From: Candidatus Acidiflorens stordalenmirensis
GTDB lineage: Bacteria > Acidobacteriota > Terriglobia > Terriglobales > Acidobacteriaceae
NCBI GenBank assembly: GCA_003139995.1
Contig: PLIC01000216.1
Coordinates: 137-46,215 of the forward strand
Direction: 5' to 3'
DNA: 46,079 nt
Shown: in pieces, positions 7,912 through 15,759 of the stretch
Layout: every line of letters starts with the position of its first letter
How positions within the stretch are numbered: the first letter of the stretch is position 1
Position numbers and translations under genes: made by a program
The notes under the pieces: generated by a model
Database searches by the model: none
What the model was told of the DNA's origin: nothing
The model's input: only the letters and a program-made list of their open reading frames with translations

Positions 7912-9693
7912 TTGGCCGCACTCACCAAACTCTGGGTCTCGCTGCTGGTCGCCCTGGTTTTCGCCCAGACGGCAGCTTCCCTCCTCATGCCAAGAGGCGC
8001 CGCCCTCACCATTGCCAGCGATCTCATCCAGTGCACTCTTCTGCTGGTTGCCACCGCCGCCTTCCTGTCCAATACCTCGCGCTCGCGCTGCCCTACTTTC
8101 CACATCCGGCTCTTTTGGATCCTGATGAGCGTGGGCATGCTCTTCTGGCTTACTTACCAGGGAATGTGGAGCTACTTTGAAGTCCTAAAGCGTCAGGACG
8201 TGCCCGAACCCTTCCTGGGCGAGATCGTTCTGTTCCTGCATCTGGTACCCATGATCGCCGCTCTCGCCGTGCTTCCTCATCTCCGGGAAGACGAGCGCGA
8301 TGAACGCATCCGCATGCTCGACTTTGCCCTCCTGCTCGCCTGGTGGCTGTTCATTTATGTATACGCCGTCCTCCCATGGCAATTCGTGCAGGTCGATGAA
8401 GCGGCTTACAGCGCCAATTTCAACTTCGCGTATCTGACCGAAAAACTCGCGCTCCTGGTCGCGCTTGCCATCCTCGCCCACACCGCTGATGGCGGCTGGC
8501 GGCAGCTTTACGGACAGTTGCTCGGCGCCAGCGCGCTCTACGCCTCCAGTTCCTATGTCGCCAACTGGGCCATCAATCAGAAGCTCTACTACAGTGGCAG
8601 TATCTTCGACATCCCGCTGACCGTTTCCATCGCCTGGATGGCCGCGGCTCCCTTGCTCGCGCTCCGTCTCGACCTGTCCGACTCCAAGCCGTCGCAGCCT
8701 TTGCTCAGCGTTTGGATCACACGCCTGAGCATGATCGCTCTATTCAGCCTCGTCTGGACAGCCATGCAATCCGAACTCGATCCGGCGCTTTCGCCTTCGG
8801 TCAAGGCCTTCCGCATTACCGTGAGCCTTTTGACCATGACGGTGATGGGCATCGTGGTTTTCTGGCGGCAACGCTTGCTCCGCGTCGAGCTTTCGCTGTT
8901 TCTCGAAAGGTCCCACCGCTCTTTCGACGACCTCAAGGCCTTGCAGGATAAGCTCATTCAATCCGAGAAGCTGGCCTCGCTCGGCCAGTTGGTCGGCGGA
9001 GCCGCCCACGAGATCAACAACCCGCTCACCGCCATGCTGGGATACTCCGACCTGCTCAGCACCTCCAACTTGCCACCCCAGGAACGGCTCGAGACCGCGC
9101 AAATCGGCGAGCAGGTCCGCCGCACCACCACCCTGGTTGCGAGCCTGCTCACTTTTGCCCGTCAGGCCCCGTCCCGGATGGCCGCCGTCGACATCAACTC
9201 CGTGCTGCAAACCGCCGCGCGCCTGCTTGCTCCCCAACTGGAGGCCGAAGCCAGTTCGATCCGACTCGAACTCGCTCCTTCCCTTCCGCCCGTGCTCGCC
9301 GACTCCAACCAGATTCTTCACGTCTGCATGCACCTTGCGGGACAGATCGGCGCCGATCTCAATCGCGAAACAAACTCCGCCCTGTTCGTTCGCACTCACA
9401 GCCAAGGCAACTTTGTCCTGGTTGATTTCTCCTCTTACGATCCCTCTTCGCACGATCCTTCTTCGCATTCACTCTCGTACCCGTCGTTGATCAACTCCAA
9501 AGGCGCTAACAAGCCTTCTACCCTTTCGTTGAGCGCCTGCTGCCGCATCGTCGAAGAACACGGCGGCCATCTCTTGCAGCCTTTGGCTCCCGGCAAATCC
9601 GCTTTCCGGATGGAACTGCGCGTCGCGCCAAATTCCGCAAGCCGCTCCTCGCTCGCCGAGCCCAGCCAGGCCGCAGCCCACGGCAGTTCCTAG
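7912..9693 (+). CDS. Membrane histidine-kinase-like protein with degenerate ATP-binding domain
   Basis: A 593-residue protein. About eight to ten hydrophobic segments occupy residues 5-320. A short coiled linker is followed by a HisKA domain with a canonical H-box (GGAAHEINNPLTAMLGY, H366). The ATPase region (about 425-580) is degenerate. The N-box reads QILHVCMHLAGQIGAD without the usual Asn pattern. Where the G1 box (DxGxG) should be there is a 15-bp tandem duplication encoding DPSSH twice. The G2 position reads PSTLSLS instead of GTGLGLS. The following IVEEHGGHL is preserved, which fixes the alignment. It starts at a TTG with GGAAAAG upstream. It may act as a phospho-relay or scaffold partner rather than an autokinase. 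Confidence 0.82.
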   Translation: MAALTKLWVSLLVALVFAQTAASLLMPRGAALTIASDLIQCTLLLVATAAFLSNTSRSRCPTFHIRLFWILMSVGMLFWLTYQGMWSYFEVLKRQDVPEPFLGEIVLFLHLVPMIAALAVLPHLREDERDERIRMLDFALLLAWWLFIYVYAVLPWQFVQVDEAAYSANFNFAYLTEKLALLVALAILAHTADGGWRQLYGQLLGASALYASSSYVANWAINQKLYYSGSIFDIPLTVSIAWMAAAPLLALRLDLSDSKPSQPLLSVWITRLSMIALFSLVWTAMQSELDPALSPSVKAFRITVSLLTMTVMGIVVFWRQRLLRVELSLFLERSHRSFDDLKALQDKLIQSEKLASLGQLVGGAAHEINNPLTAMLGYSDLLSTSNLPPQERLETAQIGEQVRRTTTLVASLLTFARQAPSRMAAVDINSVLQTAARLLAPQLEAEASSIRLELAPSLPPVLADSNQILHVCMHLAGQIGADLNRETNSALFVRTHSQGNFVLVDFSSYDPSSHDPSSHSLSYPSLINSKGANKPSTLSLSACCRIVEEHGGHLLQPLAPGKSAFRMELRVAPNSASRSSLAEPSQAAAHGSS

Positions 9694-9777
9694 CGGCCCG
9701 TGGTGCAAGTGCGATTTGTATCGGGGCACGCCTCGGCAGCCTGCGGAGCCGTAGGCAGACTTACGCTTTACAGCGCC

Positions 9778-9938
9778 ATGGCCAAACACGCTGAAGCGGG
9801 CGACATCCGCCTCGTGATCAATCCCGTCACCCTGATCGTTGCGGTCCCATCCTCACCGCCGTCGGACTGATCAGCGGCATGGTCCCTGCCATCCGCGCCT
9901 TACGCCTCGACCCGATCGAAGCTCTGCGCTACGAATAG
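9778..9938 (+). pseudogene. Remnant of FtsX/MacB-type ABC permease C-terminus
   Basis: Only the last 50 or so codons survive, with a frame break near 9855. Before the break one frame reads [12 protein letters not shown]. After it the next frame reads [20 protein letters not shown] and then DPIEALRYE and a stop, the classic C-terminal end of FtsX-like permeases. The rest of the gene is gone. No ATPase or membrane-fusion gene is nearby. Confidence 0.75.
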
Positions 9939-9954
9939 AAGGGTACTTCTCCCG

Positions 9955-9985
9955 CCTGTAGAGACGGGGCTTGTCGCGTTTCTGC
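9955..9985. repeat. Partial MITE core (copy C)
   Basis: Begins with CCTGTAGAGACGGGGCTTG and continues to GCGTTTCTGC, matching the hairpin core of copies A and B. Terminal inverted repeats are not found here, so this is a fragment or a solo core. Confidence 0.5.
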
Positions 9986-10073
9986 TTTTACGCTGCCCGG
10001 AATCCTGGAGAATCCACCGGAACATCTAAACCGGAGTTGTGTTATTAAGTATTTGGAGGGTGGTGACGACAAA

Positions 10074-10613
10074 ATGAAAAAGCTGATTGGATTGCTCGCG
10101 ATATGTTTTGTGTTTTCTCTCTCAGCCCTGGCACAACACGAAGGACATCCAGGTGGCGCCGCCCGGCCCGAGGTCGGTGGCGGCCATCAAAACATCCCGA
10201 AGCACGGTCCAGCAAAAGTAACCACTCCGCATCCGGCCGAGGAAAACCGCAAATTCAACGACAAGGCAGGACATCCCGAAGCTCCCCACGTACATGCCAA
10301 TGGACAATGGGTAGGCCATGACACCGGCCCCAACGACCCTCATTATCATCTGGATCATCCGTGGGAGCATGGCCGCTTCACCGGCGGTATTGGTCGCGGC
10401 CATATCTGGCGCCTCGGAGGCGGTGGTCCCAGCCGCTTCTGGTTCGGCGGTTTCTACTTCTCCGTAGCTCCCTACGATTTTGGTTTCTGTAACGACTGGT
10501 TCTGGGATTCGGACGAGATCGTCATCTACGAGGATCCCGATCACATCGGCTGGTACCTCGCCTATAACGTCAGGCTCGGAACCTGCGTCCACGTGATGTA
10601 TCTGGGAATGTAG
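10074..10613 (+). CDS. Secreted His/Gly-rich protein of unknown function
   Basis: A 179-residue exported protein. Its signal peptide ([20 protein letters not shown]) is followed by a His-, Pro- and Gly-rich stretch (about residues 22-115, with many H, HE, HG and HPH pairs). An aromatic C-terminal half follows ([32 protein letters not shown]) with two Cys residues that could form a disulfide. The His-rich part suggests metal binding, but no family is recognised. The ATG at 10074 is chosen over a TTG at 10053 because GGAGGG at 10055-10060 would lie inside that longer reading and gives a usable ribosome site for the ATG. It is convergent with the FKBP gene. Confidence 0.78.
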   Translation: MKKLIGLLAICFVFSLSALAQHEGHPGGAARPEVGGGHQNIPKHGPAKVTTPHPAEENRKFNDKAGHPEAPHVHANGQWVGHDTGPNDPHYHLDHPWEHGRFTGGIGRGHIWRLGGGGPSRFWFGGFYFSVAPYDFGFCNDWFWDSDEIVIYEDPDHIGWYLAYNVRLGTCVHVMYLGM

Positions 10614-10695
10614 AGCGGTAAAATTTTTGTAACGCGGCACTGCGATGGAGCGACGGGCGTCCCCGCACGTCGCTTCACCGGACAGCGGCGTTCTG

Positions 10696-11598
10696 TTACT
10701 TCTTTTCTTCGGGCTTGTCGCTCTTGAGCTCCTTGCTCTTATCGTCCTTATTCTTCTCTTCTTTCGTCTTATCGTCCTTATTTTTATCCTGGATCGACAG
10801 CAGTTCGACCTCAAAGATCAGGGTCGCATTGGGCCCAATTCCGCCGCGCGGCTCCCCGCCCTCGCCATAGGCCAGGCTCGAAGGTATGAAGAGCTGCCAT
10901 TTCGATCCCACCGGCATGAGTTGCAGCGCTTCCGTCCAACCTTTGATAACTTGACCGACTCCAAACGTCACCGGTTTTCCGCGCTTGTAGGAGTTGTCAA
11001 ATTCCGTGCCATCCATGAGAGTACCGCGGTAGTTACACACAACCGAGTCGCTCGCGGTGGGCTTTGGCCCGGTGCCCGCTGTCAGAATCTTGTACTGCAA
11101 ACCGCTGGGCAACGTGACGACGCCTTCTTTCTCTTTGTTGGCCGCTAAGAATGCCTCGCCTTCGGCGGCGGCCTGTTGCATCTGCTGTTTGCGAACTTCG
11201 TTCTGCACCTGGGTGAGCACGGCCTTCGCTTCGTCCTCCGTCAGGCGCGTCTTACCGCCGGACATGGCGTCCTTCAATCCCTGGGCTACGAGATTCGGGT
11301 CAAACTCCACCGACTGTTTTTTCAGGTTGGCCCCGAGTCCTGCCCCGTAGTTCATTCCCAGGGCGTAGCTGAACTTTTCTTTTCGCGTTGTAAGCGCCGG
11401 AGCCGCGGCTTTTGCCGCCGTTCCCGTCTTCTTCACCGGAGCATTTGCCGTTGTGGCCGCTTTCGGAGTTGTGGCTGCGGGAGCCGCTGGATTCGTTGCC
11501 GCCGGAGTCTGTGCTGCTGGAGTCTGCTGGGCATAGCCCGCTCCGGCCAGCATCATCCCTGCGGCCAATAGAAGGGTTGTAGTAAGAGATCTTTGCAT
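10696..11598 (-). CDS. Exported FKBP-type peptidyl-prolyl isomerase (Mip/FkpA-like)
   Basis: A 300-residue periplasmic isomerase. A signal peptide ends at about residue 23 (GAGYAQQ). An Ala/Pro/Thr linker (24-70) leads to the FKBP N-terminal dimerisation domain (about 73-155, FSYALGMNYGAGLGANLK, then the long helix ending EAFLAANKEKEGV). The FKBP catalytic domain follows (about 160-270: GLQYKIL, VCNYRGTLMDGTEFDNSY, GWTEALQLMPVGSKWQLFIP, LAYGEGG, TLIFEVELLSI). The C-terminal tail is a Lys/Asp/Glu repeat (NKDDK twice) unusual for Mip proteins. It lies 70 bases after the VKOR-like gene on the same strand, consistent with a role in folding exported proteins. Confidence 0.92.
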   Translation of the reverse strand: MQRSLTTTLLLAAGMMLAGAGYAQQTPAAQTPAATNPAAPAATTPKAATTANAPVKKTGTAAKAAAPALTTRKEKFSYALGMNYGAGLGANLKKQSVEFDPNLVAQGLKDAMSGGKTRLTEDEAKAVLTQVQNEVRKQQMQQAAAEGEAFLAANKEKEGVVTLPSGLQYKILTAGTGPKPTASDSVVCNYRGTLMDGTEFDNSYKRGKPVTFGVGQVIKGWTEALQLMPVGSKWQLFIPSSLAYGEGGEPRGGIGPNATLIFEVELLSIQDKNKDDKTKEEKNKDDKSKELKSDKPEEKK

Positions 11599-11670
11599 TT
11601 ACCTATTGTCACATTGCTCCGCGTTCCGCGCCACACCGGGAATCGAGCTCTCAGCTTTCCGGAAAAATAT

Positions 11671-12120
11671 TCAGCCAGCATCTGGGTGCTGGCTACTTCC
11701 TTTCCACCAGATCACCGCCGCCAACAGCGTGGCCATCGCAATCAGCGCCAGCGAACTCAAACATAAAATGCACCAGACTCCCAGCACGCGCGCTTCAATG
11801 TAGGTCAGGTACAAAGCAAACGCCAAGCCCGCGGCGGCAGCGCCAAAAAGCATTGCTGGAGTTTCGCGCCGCTCGCGATAGACCGTGGCGAGGCCCGCCA
11901 GCGCGGCGTACCCGAGCATCCCAATCAGCGCGACCGGTATTCCAAAGATCGACGAATATTCGCTCCTGTTCACGATGTCGCAATTGAAAGTTTCCCCGAT
12001 ATCGCAGTATGCCGTCTTTGAGGTCGCGTAATGATGCTGCAGCGATACCGACGATACCACGATTCCGCACACCGCCAAAATGGCGACCAGTGTCATCAGA
12101 CGCTTCGTCAAACTGGTCAT
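11671..12120 (-). CDS. VKOR-family disulfide-generating membrane protein
   Basis: A 149-residue four-helix membrane protein of the vitamin K epoxide reductase family, which passes electrons from a thiol oxidoreductase to quinone. The hallmarks are present: the loop cysteine pair C39 and C47 (AYCDIGETFNCDIV), the conserved Ser near 57 (EYSSIFGIPVA), and the redox centre C117-x-x-C120 (GVWCILCL). The ATG at 12120 overlaps the end of the thioredoxin-like gene as ATGA, so the two are translationally coupled. Longer readings from further upstream run through the neighbour in another frame and are rejected. Confidence 0.9.
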   Translation of the reverse strand: MTSLTKRLMTLVAILAVCGIVVSSVSLQHHYATSKTAYCDIGETFNCDIVNRSEYSSIFGIPVALIGMLGYAALAGLATVYRERRETPAMLFGAAAAGLAFALYLTYIEARVLGVWCILCLSSLALIAMATLLAAVIWWKGSSQHPDAG

Positions 12121-12548
12121 GGCAGCGCGCACCCCGTCCGGTCGCTTAGTTCTTGCAAAGTGAAGACACGCTCCACTCGTTCGCCCGTGGGCGGAAACTG
12201 CCAGGTGGGAAAATGCTTGACGTTTTCGTCCTTGCAAACCTGCGCCTGGCCGCGCAGGTCGCCTTTGATGCCGCACTCCACGTATGGAACGTACTCGAAC
12301 GACGCCCCGAACTTTTCCTTTTGCTCCACGCAATGCGGACACCAATATGCCCCGTACATCTTCACGCCGCGCTCGCTCAGACAGCGCGCGAAAGCATCGT
12401 GCTTGTGCTGGGCGCGGTTGTTGAGATAGTAGGCCAGCCCGAACGCGGCCACGATCAGCACGGCATAGATCGCGATGCGCCGCCACTTCCGGCTCGAAGC
12501 TTTAGTCCCCAGTCTTTCCTTTTGCCGTTCTCTGCGCTCTTGCGACAT
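12117..12548 (-). CDS. Membrane-anchored thioredoxin-like protein, VKOR partner
   Basis: A 143-residue protein with a basic N-terminus, one membrane anchor (about residues 24-41, IAIYAVLIVAAFGLAYYL) and an extracytoplasmic thioredoxin-like domain. The active site is C70-P-H-C73 (YGAYWCPHCVEQKEKF), preceded by C56. Further cysteines at VECGIKGD and QVCKDE, and HFPTWQFPPTG supplying the cis-Pro region, match the Trx domain of plant and cyanobacterial VKOR-Trx fusions. Here the domain is a separate protein encoded directly before the VKOR gene, with a 4-base overlap. The pair should form disulfides in exported proteins. Confidence 0.88.
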   Translation of the reverse strand: MSQERRERQKERLGTKASSRKWRRIAIYAVLIVAAFGLAYYLNNRAQHKHDAFARCLSERGVKMYGAYWCPHCVEQKEKFGASFEYVPYVECGIKGDLRGQAQVCKDENVKHFPTWQFPPTGERVERVFTLQELSDRTGCALP

Positions 12549-12586
12549 GGATTTTTTATATCACGATTGTTTGGGACCGCGATTCC

Positions 12587-13549
12587 TCAAACCACCACGC
12601 GGAGCGCCGAGGGCAGCACTTCGATCGTCCGGCACTCCAGCGTCAGTACCTCGCCGTCCACCATCACATCCACCGGTCCGTCGAGTTGAAACTCGACGCG
12701 GCTCGCCGCCTGCCGCTCCGCCAGCGGATGCCGCGTGTGCGTGCCGTCATAAAGCGTTGCCAGGTTCCGGATCAGTCCCAGCCGCCCAATCGGCCCCCAC
12801 CGCACAAATTCAATCAATCCGTCATCAATGACCGCGTCGGGCGCAATCATCATTGTGCCGCCCGTGAACTTACTGTTGTTAAACGTCAGAAACAAACAGC
12901 GCCGCGCGTCAAACTCTTCCTGACCTTCCATCCGCACCGGAAACGGGCGCCGATCGAGCCGCGCCAGACAAAGAAAAATAGACAGCAGATACCCGAACCT
13001 TCCCAGCCCCAGAAACCGCCGATGCCGCAGCGCCGCCACGTCCGCGGTAAACCCCAAGCTCAGCAGATTCGTGTAGTAGATCGCTCCGTCTTTATGCGTC
13101 AGTCGCAGAACGTCACAAGCCCGCGAACGCCGCGCCTCAAGCGCCCGCATCGCGTGTTCCAAACTGCCCTTGCTGGAAGTTCCATCCGCGAAATCCCGCA
13201 GGAACGAATTGCCGGTGCCCAGCGGAAGAAATCCGAGCGTAGGAATCTGATCCTCCGCACCACCCGAAACTCCCTGAGACCTGACACCTAAGACCTGAGA
13301 CCAGCTCTCCGGAAACAGCCCGTTGACGATCTCATAGGTGGTGCCATCCCCACCGACCGCGAGAAACTTCCGATAGCCGCGCGCATAGGCCTCGCGCGCA
13401 ATCTGCGTGGCGTGTCCCACCGCGCGCGTCTCTGCTGTCTCCAGCGCAATCCCCGCGCGCCGCAGGCGGTCCAGCGCCGCTCCCACGCGCCGGCCGCACC
13501 GCCCGCCACCCGCCGCCGGATTGATAATGGCCAAAAACGTTTCGTTCAC
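12587..13549 (-). CDS. Diacylglycerol/sphingosine-kinase-like lipid kinase
   Basis: A 320-residue member of the DAGK_cat/LCB5 (YegS/BmrU-like) family, which phosphorylates the hydroxyl of a lipid using ATP. Motifs are INPAAGGGRCG at 9-19, the nucleotide loop AVGGDGTTYEIVNGL at 64-78, and FLPLGTGNSFLRDF at 107-120. The C-terminal domain has TGGTMMIAPDAVIDDGLIEF. Residues 82-98 (SWSQVLGVRSQGVSGGA) are an insertion encoded by five heptamer repeats. The start is GTG. The gap upstream is a heptamer array and no Shine-Dalgarno sequence is visible. It closes the lipid locus. Confidence 0.87.
   Translation of the reverse strand: MNETFLAIINPAAGGGRCGRRVGAALDRLRRAGIALETAETRAVGHATQIAREAYARGYRKFLAVGGDGTTYEIVNGLFPESWSQVLGVRSQGVSGGAEDQIPTLGFLPLGTGNSFLRDFADGTSSKGSLEHAMRALEARRSRACDVLRLTHKDGAIYYTNLLSLGFTADVAALRHRRFLGLGRFGYLLSIFLCLARLDRRPFPVRMEGQEEFDARRCLFLTFNNSKFTGGTMMIAPDAVIDDGLIEFVRWGPIGRLGLIRNLATLYDGTHTRHPLAERQAASRVEFQLDGPVDVMVDGEVLTLECRTIEVLPSALRVVV
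13273..13307. repeat. Heptamer array inside the lipid-kinase reading frame
   Basis: Five 7-bp units, written on the plus strand as CCTGAGA, CCTGACA and variants. They are translated as part of residues 82-92 of the kinase. It is the same period-7 architecture as the intergenic arrays, but within a coding sequence. Confidence 0.8.
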
Positions 13550-13553
13550 GGTT

Positions 13554-13649
13554 TAGCTGTCAGTGTTCACCTTTAGCTTTTGGCTCTTAGCTTGGTGCGA
13601 TTCTTCCGGATGACTGAAAGCTGATAGCTGAGAGCTGACAGCTAACAGC
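13554..13649. repeat. Two-armed heptamer array between lipid kinase and acyl ligase genes
   Basis: The left arm (13554-13595) has six units of the TAGCTTT/TTAGCTG class. The right arm (13611-13649) has five or six units of the opposite polarity (ATAGCTG, AGAGCTG). The arms can pair imperfectly across a 15-base centre. The array fills almost the whole 99-base gap. Confidence 0.85.
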
Positions 13650-15364
13650 TAAATCTCCACGATAGATTTCCGCGCCGCACCTGCGCCAATCTCCGCCGCC
13701 AATTCTTCGCGCTTGATCTTCAGCGACGTCGTTCGCGGAAAATCCTTCTCCCATAACAGGTACCCACCCACGCGCTTGAAGTCGGCCAGACGCCGGTTCC
13801 GCGCCACCATCTCTTCGCGCAAGCGATCGTCGAACTGCTGGTTCTGTTCCAGACGCAGCACCAGCACCAGAATCTCGTTTCCGAGCGTCTTCTGCGGCCA
13901 CAAATAATTCGCCGCATACACGCAGAATTCCTTCACCGGCAGATCTTCGAAGACCGCCTCAATGTCCTCGGGATAAATATTCTTTCCGCCCTCGGTGACG
14001 ATCATATTTTTCTTGCGCCCGACGAGCTGCAGGTGGCCGCGCCCGTCAACATCGAAGCGCCCCAGATCGCCCGTCAGCAACCAGCCTTCGACGATCGTCC
14101 GCGCCGTCTGCTCGGAGTCGTCCAGATAATGCGACATGACCGCGCGGCTCCGCACCGCAACTTCGCCGATCCCGTCGGCGTCCGGATTCAGCACGCGCAC
14201 TTCGGTCCCGGGCAGCGGCTTGCCCACCGTATCGGCGCGAAACGGTTTCAGATCGTTGAGCGTCACTGCCGTGCAAGCTTCCGTCAGCCCGTACCCGCAC
14301 GTCGCCGGAATTCCCAGATCGTAGAAAAACTGCAACGTCGAAGGATCCGTAAATGCTCCGCCAACAATCAACGCTCGCAGTTCTCCGCCAAACGCCTTGT
14401 GTACTTGCGGCAGCAGACGCCGGCTGATCCCGACCCGCGGACGTCCCCGCGTCAGCATTTTGTTCATCCCAATCAATCGGTCCAGCATCCACCGCTTTCG
14501 AGGTTTTAGTTCATCGAACTTCGCGCGCAGTCCGCGCTCCAGATTCTTCAGCACCATCGGCACCAGGCCCACGTAGGTGATGCGATAGCGCACAAACGCA
14601 TCGCGCACAAACTCCGGACGCAGCGTCCGCAAATGGACCACGCAAGCTCCGCACACGAACGGCCCGATAAATCCCACCATGAAATCAATCGCGTGATTGG
14701 TGGGCAGAATGCTCAAATAGCGCACGCCCGGCCAAAATGGATACCACGCGGTCAGCGAAGCGCACTGCTCGAGATAACTGTCGTGCGTGAGCACGCATCC
14801 CTTCGGACGCCCGCCCGTCCCCGACGAATAGACGATGCACGCCGTGTCCTCGCGCTGTCGCGCCACCAACTGCGGCTCGCCTTTTCTCCGGAATTCCTCC
14901 CAGCGGTAAGCGCCCCGTAAGTCCGTCCCCGCCGGCGCCTCCGTCACCAGAACAATCTGAACGGTGAGTTTCGCGAACCCCCGTGACTGCGTGATCGCCC
15001 GCCACAAATAATATTCGACAACCAGAAATCGCGCTTTCGAATGCGCCAGCAGTTGCAGATGCTCGGCCGCGGTCAACTTGTAATCCAGCGGAACCAGCAC
15101 CCCGCCACAGAAGAAAATCGAGTAGGCCGAAATCAGCCACTTCGACTGATTTGTCATGATGATCGCCGCGCGGTCGCCCACCTTGAAGTCGGCGTCCTCA
15201 AGCGCGCGGCAAAGTGGACGTGCCATTTCTTTAAAGTCGGAGTAAGTAAGCCGCACTTTTTCGTGGTCGCGATCGGCTTCAATCAGGCAGGTTTCGTTCG
15301 GCCAGCGCTCCAGCGCGTCTTTGAGCGCTGCACCCAGGCTGGCATATTGGCGGAGATCAAGCAT
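13649..15364 (-). CDS. Acyl-AMP ligase (fatty-acid CoA/ACP ligase family)
   Basis: A 571-residue member of the ANL adenylate-forming superfamily, full length. The core A3 motif is [19 protein letters not shown]. The aromatic/Gly motif A5 is [11 protein letters not shown]7 is [14 protein letters not shown], and A8 is [21 protein letters not shown]. The C-terminal A10 region has [10 protein letters not shown], with the catalytic Lys. It activates a carboxylic acid as acyl-AMP and probably loads it onto the acyl carrier protein encoded 107 bases upstream. This is the second such ligase in the locus. The start is ATG with only a weak ribosome site. The gap before it is filled by a two-armed heptamer array. 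Confidence 0.9.
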   Translation of the reverse strand: MLDLRQYASLGAALKDALERWPNETCLIEADRDHEKVRLTYSDFKEMARPLCRALEDADFKVGDRAAIIMTNQSKWLISAYSIFFCGGVLVPLDYKLTAAEHLQLLAHSKARFLVVEYYLWRAITQSRGFAKLTVQIVLVTEAPAGTDLRGAYRWEEFRRKGEPQLVARQREDTACIVYSSGTGGRPKGCVLTHDSYLEQCASLTAWYPFWPGVRYLSILPTNHAIDFMVGFIGPFVCGACVVHLRTLRPEFVRDAFVRYRITYVGLVPMVLKNLERGLRAKFDELKPRKRWMLDRLIGMNKMLTRGRPRVGISRRLLPQVHKAFGGELRALIVGGAFTDPSTLQFFYDLGIPATCGYGLTEACTAVTLNDLKPFRADTVGKPLPGTEVRVLNPDADGIGEVAVRSRAVMSHYLDDSEQTARTIVEGWLLTGDLGRFDVDGRGHLQLVGRKKNMIVTEGGKNIYPEDIEAVFEDLPVKEFCVYAANYLWPQKTLGNEILVLVLRLEQNQQFDDRLREEMVARNRRLADFKRVGGYLLWEKDFPRTTSLKIKREELAAEIGAGAARKSIVEI

Positions 15365-15373
15365 AGAAAAGAA

Positions 15374-15467
15374 AGTGGTCAGTGGTCGGTGGTCAGTGGC
15401 CAGTTACTACCTGTCGCGGAGCAGTTACGATCGACAACTGCCCACTGACCACCGGCCACTGCCCGCT
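15374..15467. repeat. Two-armed heptamer array between ligase and ACP genes
   Basis: Arm 1 (15374-15408) has five units like AGTGGTC. Arm 2 (15433-15467) has five units like GACCACC/GCCCACT, of opposite polarity, so a fold-back of about 30 bp is possible. The array occupies most of the 107-base gap. Confidence 0.87.
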
Positions 15468-15471
15468 GCTT

Positions 15472-15714
15472 CTAGAGCCGTGCCTGGATCCGATTCGCCA
15501 GCGTCCGGAAATCCGACACGCCCTGCAGTTCATAGTCCGGCAACTCGATACGAAAGTGATGCTCCAATCGCGTCAGTAAATCGAGCGCCTGCAGGCTGTC
15601 GATGCCCAGCGTCTTGAAAAAATCGTCGTCGGGGGTGAGCTTTTCCCGCGGCACGTTAAAATGCGAAGCCGCAAGATTCAGGATTTCGTCGAGCGTGCGA
15701 TCGGTCGTCGGCAT
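15472..15714 (-). CDS. Acyl carrier protein
   Basis: An 80-residue acyl carrier protein. The phosphopantetheine attachment site is S40 in FKTLGIDSLQALDLLTRLE. Helix 1 (TLDEILNLAASHFN) and the acidic helix 2 region are typical. The ATG at 15714 is used rather than a TTG at 15732, because AAAGG then lies upstream at about 11 bases. It sits between the enoyl-CoA hydratase and the second acyl ligase. It is not next to fab genes, so it is a dedicated carrier for this pathway rather than the housekeeping AcpP. Confidence 0.93.
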   Translation of the reverse strand: MPTTDRTLDEILNLAASHFNVPREKLTPDDDFFKTLGIDSLQALDLLTRLEHHFRIELPDYELQGVSDFRTLANRIQARL

Positions 15715-15730
15715 GAATACTGCGCCTTTC

Positions 15731-15758
15731 AAATTACCAATTACAAATCAATTACAAA
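15731..15758. repeat. Short AT-rich heptamer-like array
   Basis: AAATTAC, CAATTAC, then an 11-base unit and AAATTCA. It lies in the 45-base gap between the enoyl-CoA hydratase and ACP genes. It resembles the other arrays but one unit is out of register. Confidence 0.5.
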
Positions 15759-15759
15759 T

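Larger units (their letters stand above)
9694..10073. other. Gap with permease remnant and partial repeat
   Basis: About 380 bases. It contains a decayed ABC-permease C-terminus (9778-9938) and a partial copy of the hairpin core of the MITE-like elements (9955-9985). The last 60 bases are the leader of the His-rich secreted protein gene, with GGAGGG at 10055-10060. Confidence 0.6.

Noticed and set aside
12121-12486. Long upstream extension of the VKOR-like gene
   Set aside because: It is the thioredoxin-like gene read in the wrong frame; the ATG at 12120 with ATGA overlap is the natural start.
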